Source: Mansonella perstans
Taxonomy: Eukaryota; Nematoda; Chromadorea; Rhabditida; Onchocercidae
NCBI GenBank assembly: GCA_037074765.1
Contig: JBAMDO010000056.1
Span: 248,001-312,000, forward strand
Direction: 5' to 3'
Length of the DNA stretch: 64,000 nt
A model generated the notes under the pieces. The model made no database searches, was not told the origin of the DNA, and saw only the letters and a list, made by a program, of their open reading frames with translations. A program made the translations under genes and the position numbers. Positions 54,501 through 64,000 of this stretch are shown piece by piece (the stretch's first letter is position 1; each line of letters begins with the position of its first letter).

Positions 54501-56330
54501 AGAAGCAAAAGTTTTACGATGAATTAGTTTGATGAAAAAGAAGCTGATGTTAGAAATATGAGCAAGTCACTTTTTTAGCAGTCATCGTTATTTCAGCACG
54601 ATTTCACCTATGATTTTCGTGACGACGAATTAATTTAAGGCTTTTGAAGGATTTATTAAAATATTTTTCATTTCAAATTATTAATAATGCTTCACCTACA
54701 AACGAAAAATTCAATAACCATCAATCATATAGCACTTTAAAATAGACATTTAGCATTTGCATTTGTAAACGAGATTTCAGACATATTGGAGAATAAATCG
54801 GAAAAGTTTCTTAATTAAAATCCCTATAAAGTACAAATATGAAAATACAGTTTATACTTTAAATGAAAAGGGAAAAAATAAGATCAAGAATTTTCTTATT
54901 GCAATAATTATGAAAATGGATTATATATATGGAGTATGCTTATGGCTATGGTACCTTAAAGCTAAATATTTTAAAATTGAGAGCAATCTGTCGTGATATT
55001 GGAATCATTAATCTTTTCTCCCGTGTGCGATTTTCATAATTGCTTAGCTCCATTATTATGTGATTTCCGGGAACGATGTGTATTTACAACCATTTGATAT
55101 TTCAAGCAAATGATGAAACAGGTTTGAGAATTTGTGGTAAAATCTTGATTTTGCAAAGCAACTCAACATTCCTCACTTTCATATTCCTAACATATTTGAT
55201 TTGTTCAACTGAATAATGTTATATTTCTTTATCTACTTGATGAACAATTCTTTATCACTTATACTTTGTTAACAGATATCACGGTTACATTATGATTACA
55301 CCATGTATTAACATAATGAATGGAATGAATGATCATCTGAAAAAGGGAAATATTATATCTAAAGCAGTTAACATATTCAACAAAATGTTAGTAATTTTAT
55401 GGATCGATGATATAAAATTCTAATTGTTTTTAAGCTAAATTCAACCCAAATTTTTTTTCATTTTTAAAAGCAAGTGAATCAAAATTGCTGAAATTATTCC
55501 TTCAATTAAAGCAAAATTTTTATTTCAAATTATCGTTTACGCTATTCATCTGAAGCTAAATGCGTGATTTAATAGTTATACAAATGAACATCGCGAAAAC
55601 AAGCAAAATATAAAAAAGAAGTAACTTTAGCTTTATCCTTTGACATCAGTTTTTACTTTCAATAAAAATAAATCATCGAAAACAAATAGAAAAAGAAGAG
55701 AGAAAATTTTTTTACGAGAAAATTATGATCTGCGCAGCTTATCAACATATCCATATTGATGTAAATAGACAACATTCATACCAATTTTGATTTTCAAATT
55801 ACAACAATGACTTCTTCAGCTATAAATTTATACCAAAATACTTTTTACTTTCAACCAGAAAAGATATTTGTGCTTTTGTGCTTCTGAAATGCTTCTGATC
55901 AAATTTTGGACATTTGCAAGATATTTTGTTAACTTAATAGCCAACAAAAAAAGAGGAAAAATATAACATGGAACCTTAAAAATTTTCCGATAACATCACA
56001 CTAAACGGTTGATGATGATAAACATAAGCAAATGAAAATCACCACACTTAGTGCGCCCAGTAAATCAACTTCACAACGATATTCTCACATTTCGCTCTCC
56101 TAGCATCATTTGCTACTACGAACAAACACTCTGGAATGTATGCTGCGTTATTTCGCTTAATCTAAAGTTTACTTAGATTTAATAGAACAAAACGAAAATT
56201 TGAAATTATGGAAGATATTATAAATTTCTTAATTGAAAAAAAAATAATTCTGATGAAATTTTGCGTAAAGAAGAAAAGCCATCTGCTGTGAAAATTCAAA
56301 CAAAATTATGGAAAATCTCAAGTCAGAAAT

Positions 56331-56529
56331 GATCAGAAATGGTCAGAAATACGGGCTCATTTACGTCTCGGTCAGAAATGCTGGGTCATTTTCATCTCGG
56401 TCAGAAATGCTGGGTCATTTTCATCTCGGTCAGAAATGCTGGGTCATTTTCGTCTCGGTCAGAAATGCTGGGTCATTTTCGTCTCGGTCAGAAATGCTAG
56501 GTCATTTTCGTCTCGGTCAGAAATGCTGG
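56331..56529. repeat. 29-bp tandem repeat, about six to seven copies
   Basis: Units of 29 bp begin at 56342, 56371, 56400, 56429, 56458, 56487 and (partial) 56516. The core is GGTCAGAAATGCTGGGTCAT followed by TTTCRTCTC. The first unit is the most diverged. The unit length is not a multiple of three, yet no frame meets a stop within the array, which explains a 101-codon open frame that I do not believe is a gene. Confidence 0.95.
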
Positions 56530-59310
56530 TCATTTTTGATTCCTGTGTTCCTTAAAATTTTGGTGGCGGTTTCTAAAGAAAGAAATTGTCGTGAAAAATT
56601 GTACTGTTGCTAGTTATAGAAAAGAAAGTTTTGAAATGAATGACTTACGGACACTCCGATTGTTACCAATAGAATTTGGAATATAGGTAATTGTAGTTTT
56701 ATTGTTATCCAAATATTAATTACAACAGGACGAAGTTCAGATTATTAGCAATTATTATGATAAGAAGAAGGCAGAAATACGCAGATATTACTCAAACTTG
56801 GTAAATAAACGATGAGTTGACGCGTAGTATAAAGCGAAGGATAATAATAGAACGTAAAGAAGACATAAACGGGGAAGTATTGGTTGCAGAATAATAACAG
56901 TAGGAGAAAGCGGTGAGATTGATGCTGAAAAAAAAATTTAACGGAATTAGAAAGCCTTTATACAGATGTGAATTGTTTACAATTAAGTGACACGGCTTTC
57001 ACAATGAATTGGCTAAACAGGCTGCTAAGAGTTACAGAAAGTGACATTGTTCATACATTATAGTATCATTGGTCATATCTAAAAAGCTGGAAGTTATGAT
57101 TTTTGATAAAGAGAATGACATATGATAACAATAATGATGGCAAACACCTCGAAGTTTATCGAAAACAAAGTAATAATATTTTTTTATAACATTCTACAAT
57201 TTATCATACTTTTCAGAAATAATCATAGCGTAATATAATCTGGTTTGCGCCAAACATTTTATCCTATAATTATTTCGGTTTTATTGATAGAAATGACCAG
57301 GTATGATCAGTTCCTTGAAAAAAGTCACTAGCTCAGCAAAATTCATTTCACTGATTATATTTCCAATTATTTTCGTATTTTGTTATGTGCAATTTCCGTT
57401 AACTGTTTAAACTTTGATTCATAAATCGGAACTGTTTTCAGATTTAACCGAAGGTCCATTTGCAATTGTTGCTGTCAATCACTTTAGTGGCTATCAGTAT
57501 CTTCCGAAATTTTATGAGATTTTCAAGTTTCTAAACAAATTAATTAGACAAATTAAATTAAACCTGTTAAAAATATTCGGCTAATGTCACCAACTGCGGC
57601 TGACACATACATGAGAGCTCAAATATCATAGGAAGATATTGCTGTTGTAATATATTGTATAATGGAAAAAATGAGTTTCAGTAAGACATTATGCTTTAAC
57701 AATTGCTTTAACAATAACAATTTTTAACAATATCATTTTAAAATATTCCTGGTTTGATATCAATTTCAGGTTGCCACAATTTTCCTTCTGCAACTTAGTG
57801 AGTAGTATGACTGATTTAAGTTCATTTCTAACATATGTACAATAAATTTAAGTTGCTATTCAACTTTAAATTAAGTTGTAAGAAAAATTAAAATCCCAGT
57901 TAAAACTTGCGAGCGAACATACAAGTCTGCCGTAGATGGTTTTAAACCGTTTTTTTTTTTCAGTTCGCAAAAGTAGCAGTTTTTACCCCGTTTCATACAT
58001 TGTTCAAATTCAAATAAAGCAACTGATAACTGGTGATTCTGCAAAATTGTCTGACATCACTCTAAATATCTACACACTGACTACTTGAACTTTTTGTTCA
58101 AAAAGAGAAATTTTTTTGAATCATTTGAACATTTAAAGAAGATCGAACTTATTGCACTGATAAGCTTTTGTTAATATGAATTAACCATGCTTCGTGATTG
58201 AAAACTTTGCAATAAAACTGAACTTTTGTATAATTCGTCATGTCTTTAACATACATTATTGTAATTTTTACTCAATTTTATAATCGAATTTTCAATTAAT
58301 TTACAGTTTCACGAAATAAACATTGTGAGTTACCATAAGAAACAAAAATTTAATCCCATAATTCGAAACATTCTGAAATTCAATTTCAATTAATCAAATA
58401 TTGTTTATATATATATATATTTCCTGAAATTATTTTACTTGAAATGTATGAAGGAAAGAAAGTTGAATCTCAGAAGATTTTTTTTTATCCAAATTGTATC
58501 ACGGAATGTATAGAAACCACTTCATTAGATTAATTAATTAACTAAATGTCACCTCGAAATCGAATTCGTTAGACATTGATGAGGGAGTATTTGTAATTTG
58601 TTAATGATTAAATATTTTGAAAATGGTAAAATGCTTTGCATGATTAATTTGGAATTGCATGAATTACATATAAAAAGCATATTTGATAATTTAGAGATGC
58701 TCAATGAAATGAATATTGGAATAATTCAAAATATATTTCAATATAGAATATGATATTAAATTAAATATAATTTTACTGTACACATAATCTCACACTGTAA
58801 CAAATGATATGAACATGATTTTTGAAAATTAAAACAAAGAAATTCCAACAATTATTTGAGTAAAATTTGATACATATTTAATTAAAATATTTCTACGTAT
58901 AAATAAATTATCACTCTTCCTCTTTCTCTGTCTCTCTCATTCAAACATATCATACTATTGAAAATGTTTCGTTTAATAATTTGATTGAAAGAAGAATATG
59001 AATTGATAATTTGTCTGATAAAGTTTTGTTCATTCATAAATGGTGTAAAAAAATAGAACGAGGATGAGAAAAAAAGAGATGAAAAGAATGAAGGAAAAGA
59101 GAAAGGAACATAGGATTTAAGGATAAATGAATAAATGAATTAATAAAATGAATGAGTGATGCGAGAGAAAGAGAGACAGGGAAATGGATAGACGGATGGA
59201 TGATTGACAAAAAGTGTAGTAAAAATTTTATTGTTTCAGATGAAATGAAAGAGGAGGAAGGTTTTGCATTTAGCTAGGCTAGCTTTTGCTCTTTACTTTT
59301 CGAGGCAGCT

Positions 59311-59510
59311 ATTAGCTATTTAGCTCTATACAGATCTTGTTTTCATCCCTCCTTAACTATTAATTAATTAATTAGCTAATTATTTATGCTTATTTGTTAT
59401 AGATGATTTAGGATAGATATTAGCTAATTAGCTCTAACTTACAAAAATATCATTTTTATTCCTCCTTAACTTATTAATTAATTATTTATGCTGATTTACA
59501 GATGAATTAT
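59311..59510 (+). repeat. Tandem duplication of the calm-1 leader region
   Basis: The segment 59311-59410 (ATTAGCTATTTAGCTCTA to TTTGTTATAGATGATTTA) is repeated in diverged form at 59419-59510 (ATTAGCTAATTAGCTCTA to GATTTACAGATGAATTA). Each copy ends with an acceptor-like AG directly followed by ATGA. Only the second copy leads into the calm-1 reading frame. Confidence 0.75.
59492..59501 (+). promoter_or_regulatory. Probable spliced-leader trans-splice acceptor of calm-1
   Basis: TGATTTACAG ends at 59501, seven bases before the calm-1 ATG at 59509. The base after the AG starts an out-of-frame ATG (59502). Confidence 0.6.
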
Positions 59511-59525
59511 GGGCAACACTGGTAG
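59502..59525 (+). CDS. Short upstream ORF overlapping the calm-1 start
   Basis: ATG at 59502 opens seven codons (MNYGQHW) and stops at 59523-59525, overlapping the calm-1 start at 59509 in another frame. If the leader is joined at 59501 this is the first ATG on the mature mRNA, so calm-1 would need leaky scanning. Expression of the peptide is unproven. Confidence 0.35.
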   Translation: MNYGQHW

Positions 59526-61418
59526 TTCAATTAGTGATTTAAGCTTATTCTCTAAGGGTGGCATTTTTACACGAGATCAAATTGATGAATATCAGGTTAA
59601 TTATCAATATTTTTCGCATTATTATCATCATTCAATAAGTATCACAGAAAAACATATCCAATTATTACTAGTAAAATTAATATGAAATGAATTCTTTTGC
59701 TTTGTTGTTATTATTATTGATGGATGATATCAAAGTAATCGATCCATCTTATCATCGTATCTTAACAAAAGTATAAAGAGTAATCACTACATCAAGTATT
59801 ATGTCACTTTGTTATCAGTGAATAACTGCAAGCATGTGTTATTTGAACGCATTATAAAAATATTTCTGTAATAATATAATGCTGGGATTTTTTTTGATTA
59901 TAACAATACAGTAATTGCCACAGTAATATCGTAATGATACAGCAATTATTATAGTAATGTAGTAACATTATTATTAAAGGCATATATCAGGAATATTTTC
60001 TACAATTTGATTGTATTTTAATATTTGAATGAATTTTTAAATAAACTTGGGTGTATGATTAAACGTAGTAAATAAGGAACGTGAGATGTAAAAAGCGAAT
60101 ATATTTAATTAATTAATTAATTAGAACATTGAATTTTTTAAGCCATTTTTTGAAACAATTTACAAGAATTTCAACTAATTGATAAAAAGTAGCGAGAAAA
60201 GGAAAAAGTTTTGTTTGCATTTTAGGATTGTACATTTTTCACGCGAAAAGATATCATACGTTTATACAAGCGATTCCATGCTCTCAGTCCGATCAAAGTA
60301 CCAACAAATATGCAAGGAAACCGTCCAGCTATTATAACATTATGTTTTGAAGAAATCGAGAAAATGCCTGAACTACGAGTATTATTTGCTATTTTTGCTA
60401 AAATCATTTAAAATGTAAATTATTTAAAATTCAAGATTTATCGGTTTTGAATTTTTAGGAAAATCCGTTCAGACGACGAATATGTCAAGTATTTTCTGAT
60501 GATGGAGCGGGAAATTTGACATTTGATGATTTCTTGGATATGTTTTCCGTTTTTAGTGAAATGGCACCACTAAAGCTCAAATTAAAATACGCATTCCGAA
60601 TATACGGTGTGTATTTATTTTTCTTTTGTCTCACTTATATTCATGAAAACTTCATAAAATTTAATTAACATATAGAATGGTAATTTTTAAAATACCATTT
60701 ATATGAGGATGGAAAATCATAGAGTGGTAAATAATATGAAATATGGAAATTTATGGATGCGAAAATTTTTTGCAGATTTCGATGGTGATGATCAGCTTGG
60801 TCATGATGATTTAAGCAAAATTATCCGATGTTTAACGCGTGATGAGCTATCGGATGAAGAGGTTGAATTTATTATTGAAAGGGTAAGATAACGAATTTAT
60901 CATTAAAAGAATAAATTAACGAATTTCTCGCTTCTGATTATTAATTTTTCTCAGCGAATTGATGATGTACAAGAATATTAATATTATTTTGAATATCAAT
61001 GAATAACTGAGGATGGTTAGTCTAATGAATTAAATGAAACAAATAAATCTAATAGATTGATTAAGAACAGATAAAGTCATAAGAAAAAAGCACGGATAGG
61101 CTAAAAAGAGATGCAATAATGACAATTTCAGTTTGTTTGAACATCTAAAATTGAAATTGGAATTCCACTGAGAACTAAACTGAGAAATTGAAATGATTTG
61201 GAAATTCCGCATGTTTGTGTTTATAAATTTCCTGTCTACATTCTAAAACAAAACGTCGCCTTTTGAAATTATCAAAATATTCCCTGAATTGACTTCTTTC
61301 TTTTCAGGTAATTGAAGAAGCAGATCTCGACGGTGATGAGCAAATATCATATGCCGAATTCGAACACGTCGTTTCACGTTCACCTGATTTCATTCGAACT
61401 TTCCATATTCGTATTTAA
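59509..61418 (+). CDS. calm-1: Calmyrin / calcium- and integrin-binding protein (CIB2/3-like)
   Basis: EF-hand Ca2+/Mg2+ sensor. Vertebrate CIB2/3 and C. elegans CALM-1 are known partners of TMC mechanotransduction channels. Exons: 59509-59595, 60226-60378, 60459-60606, 60776-60882, 61308-61418; 201 aa, the size expected for CIB proteins with a slightly longer N-terminus. The start MGNTGSS is a good N-myristoylation signal, which is why I chose 59509. EF-hands 1-2 are degenerate. EF3 loop 130-141 ([12 protein letters not shown]) has Asp at position 12, as in CIB1. EF4 loop 171-182 ([12 protein letters not shown]) is canonical. Diagnostic strings [20 protein letters not shown] and the end [13 protein letters not shown] match the family. 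The gene converges on stl-1. Confidence 0.94.
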
Positions 61419-61456
61419 TGAAACCAGAATGGGACTTTTACTTACTGCTCATTTCA

Positions 61457-61462
61457 AATAAA
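61457..61462 (+). terminator. Poly(A) signal of calm-1
   Basis: AATAAA lies about 39 bases after the calm-1 stop codon. That would give a short 3' UTR, usual for nematodes. Confidence 0.55.
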
Positions 61463-62564
61463 TCTCTGAATCTCTATCAAGATATAGTAGGTGAAGCTTT
61501 GCACTTTCACTTTTTCAGTGCACACAAGTATCAATTTTTCAGTTTATATCTTTTCTGCCTATTTTTCTGTGTATTCCTATTAAGGCAACTTATTTAGGAA
61601 AAACATATGGCCACACTGAAATAAGATTTTCTGCTCCATAATTCATAATTCACTAATTAAATAACAGTTTTAAAAATTTGCTTACTTATTACAACATTGA
61701 TTAGAAAATTTTTAAAAAAAATGTTCTAAATTGTCTTTAGGATGAGATGTTAAATAAATCCTTGCTAACAGAACTCTTTTCTACCAAACTGAACGAAATG
61801 CGAAAGGTGCGAACACCAATTTGTAGAGAACATCACTGGGCTCAATATTTATTTCACACTGAAGAAAATTTTGATTTTTTTAAAATGTAATACAGAGCAT
61901 TTTTTCAAATGCGGAGACAAACCCGTCATGCAAAACAATTTTGACAGAGATATAATTAAAAGGCAATATTTGCTCTGATGTTAACAGCTCATTTTTTCAA
62001 TCGCCCAAAAAAAACATGTGATGCAGTACAAAATCTGTAAAAAATACCAAAACATGCTATTATAAATGTTCAATACGGTACAGAATAATTTTAAAAACTT
62101 GGAAAATAACTGAAAGTAAATATTTGACAATTTGAACTGAATTTCAATTTTAAGCGTTCTCAATGTATTCGTGTGCTGAAAGTAAGCTGAAAGTAGTATT
62201 TATATGGAACTACGCGTCTAACCGTAATACAAGGTGATGCCAGGTGTGGCGTACCTGGTTATTCATTTATTTTTTGGTATATATTCTATTTTCCTTAAAA
62301 GAAAAAATGATAGTGATTTAATCCTAAACGAACAATTTCTCCAGTGAGAAACAATTTTCCTATTGAGAAAACATATTTGTGAAATAATAAAAATTCAATG
62401 TAAAACAGAATCAATAACAAAGTGAAACAGAGATGATTATCTCAATTAGATTAATCTCAAACATAAATATGAAAATTTCACAAGATGAAATCAATCTTAG
62501 AAATTATAATTAGGAAATAATTCCAATCAAACAACGAAAATAATAACTACCATATGGTCCAAAA
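61463..62564. other. Intergenic region between convergent calm-1 and stl-1
   Basis: About 1.1 kb between two stop codons on opposite strands. It is AT-rich with no recognised gene or repeat. A 60-codon minus-strand open frame (61981-62163) is Phe/Ile-rich and looks like chance. Confidence 0.6.
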
Positions 62565-64000
62565 CTAGGATCCACCAATTTTTGTTTCAGTACCTCCTTG
62601 CTTCGATGAAAACCTAAACAAAACTATATTGTAAAAAAAAAAGAGAAATTCAATAACACTGAAACAAAACAGAATTCCATTTTTTTATTAATTGTTGAAA
62701 AATTTAAATCGTTGACTCACATGAATGGTTCCTTTTTCTTTGCTAATTCATTATAAACCGTTAGTGCTTGAGCAACCATACCGCTTGCATTAGCCAAATC
62801 AGATGGTACAATTATTGTATTGGTTTCTTTAGCTATTTGTCCAAAAGCTGTTACATACTTCTCAGCTACCGATAAGGTGGCAGCGTCATAGCCACCTGCT
62901 TTGTTTAACGATTCCGAAACCAGCTCGATACCCATAGCTTGAGCTTTTGCATTTATCTCAATGGCTTCTGCCTAAAATTAAGGATTATTTTACAGCTTTT
63001 TGAACAAATCTGTCCAAAATAACAAGGTCAGCATGCAGTTTGCGTCTTGTAAGCCTTCTTGCAATAGCTTTATTTAAATAGGTTTAACAATAATAAATTT
63101 TCAGATGGAATTCAATGTTTTATCTTTGAACTATCGGTATTTAATAACTTCTCTGTATTAACAGCCTTTAAAAAAGGAAAAATTGAAACATGGCTTCGTT
63201 CCATCAAATCAATTACCTTGCCCTTGGCTTCATTAATCTTTTCTTGCATCGAAGCTTCTGATGCTAAAATGCGTGCTCGTTTTTCACCTTCTGCGATATT
63301 AATTGATGCCTCACGTTTACCCTCCGATTCCAAAATTGCGGCCCGTTTTCGTCGTTCTGCTTCTACTTGCATCTGAAATACACCTCGAAATCTCCAATCA
63401 CTATTACTGAATTTTTTTCTCATAAGTGAAGTTTTTTTTTTATAATGCCCTTCTTAATATTCTTTGGCTATTGCAAGATGTAATAATAATCACAGTGTAG
63501 TGAAGTTCAATAAAAATGTATCGAAGAATGACACACTCTTTATTAAACGTCCATCTTCATGTTTATTACAGTTCACCTGAGTGAATGAAATCAGGATTAA
63601 TCTTCATGGTTATTACAGTTCACACTTAATGAATAAAATCAAACTAGGATCATAAAAAAACTGAAGCTATATCCTACCAAAGACAGATTAACTTCTAAAA
63701 ATTTTAGCAGCAAGAAAAAGGACCTGCATTGCCTCCTGGATTTTTATAGGCATCGTCATGTCTCCTGAAATTTGATACAACTTCATCATTTAAGTAAACT
63801 CATTCTTTCCGAAAAAAATTTTACTCTGATTTTAACATATGCGTAAGCGTCACAAATAAAATGATTAATCTAAAAGCAAAGAAAAAGCTTATTCAATAAA
63901 AATATTTCCAAAAAAAATTTCACCATTAGAGATTTTAAAATCAAGTCTTAGATTGAAAAGAATACTTACTAATTTCATATCGCATGCACTGCAATCCCCA
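62565..64000 (-). CDS. stl-1: Stomatin-like protein 2 (STOML2), C-terminal part
   Basis: SPFH/prohibitin-family scaffold of the mitochondrial inner membrane (family knowledge). Only the last five exons are in the window: 64000-63970 (partial), 63764-63724, 63372-63217, 62971-62721, 62613-62565; about 175 residues in continuous frame. It begins inside the SPFH domain (WGLQCMRYEI, then RDMTMPIKIQEAMQ), continues with the charged coiled-coil region (MQVEAERRKRA, LESEGKREASIN, EGEKRARILASEA), then the conserved tail (GYDAATLSVAEKYVTAF, NTIIVPSD, GMVAQAL) and ends KIGGS. The donor GTGAGT at 62720 joins PFM to the last exon; reading through would give an immediate TGA. The mitochondrial targeting sequence and N-terminal half lie beyond the right edge. 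Confidence 0.94.

Larger units (their letters stand above)
49083..59491. other. Long intergenic region between divergent bre-4 and calm-1
   Basis: About 10.4 kb with no supported gene. It contains the 62-bp satellite (49800-50105), ATT/AAT simple repeats (51376-51490, 53357-53440), a diverged two-copy duplication (51985-52703), a possible LTR-retroelement relic (about 53800-54500), the 29-bp satellite (56331-56529) and, at the right end, a duplicated leader region before calm-1. Promoters of both flanking genes should lie here but show no recognisable motif. Confidence 0.55.

Noticed and set aside
56308..56613. 101-codon plus-strand open frame
   Set aside because: It is the translation of the 29-bp tandem repeat with a few flanking codons; the protein repeats only because the DNA does.

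Overview
The window is AT-rich (clearly above 70% A+T by eye) eukaryotic DNA from a nematode, most probably a filarial or other spirurid worm. The reasons are intron-dense genes with median introns of a few hundred bases, TTTTCAG/TTTTAG 3' splice sites, splice-acceptor-like sites a few bases upstream of start codons (as expected for spliced-leader trans-splicing), and proteins that read as orthologues of Caenorhabditis elegans genes. The species is inferred and cannot be fixed from the window. I see no bacterial genes, rRNA, tRNA or CRISPR.

Layout. 0.4-20.3 kb (+): unc-13/Munc13, a synaptic vesicle priming factor. I could assemble 27 exons in a continuous frame (1370 codons plus stop), including a 9-nt microexon; a long isoform probably starts upstream of the window. 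23.2-24.5 kb (-): a small four-transmembrane MARVEL (CMTM-like) protein in three exons, one intron being GC-AG. 34.4-39.4 kb (+): an ankyrin-repeat PP1 regulatory subunit of the PPP1R16 (MYPT3/TIMAP) type with a C-terminal CAAX box, 12 exons, again with one GC-AG intron. 45.5-49.1 kb (-): a Golgi beta-1,4-glycosyltransferase (bre-4 type), six exons, with an Ile at the residue that decides GalNAc versus Gal donor use. 59.5-61.4 kb (+): calm-1, a CIB2/3-like EF-hand protein with an N-myristoylation signal, five exons. 62.6-64.0 kb (-): the 3' half of stl-1 (STOML2), which runs off the right edge and converges on calm-1.

The genes do not form an operon or a single pathway. Three touch membranes or signalling (vesicle priming, prenylated PP1 targeting, myristoylated Ca2+ sensor), one is Golgi glycosylation and one is mitochondrial. 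Intergenic regions (about 3, 10, 6, 10.4 and 1.1 kb) hold simple repeats, two short satellites (62-bp and 29-bp units), a diverged duplication, a possible decayed LTR retroelement and several inverted repeats. The most unusual structural signals are an 87-bp-armed foldback inside an unc-13 intron, two GC-AG introns fixed by protein continuity, and repeated local duplications of 3' splice-site regions (two in the MARVEL gene, one at the calm-1 leader). I found no undescribed multi-gene system.
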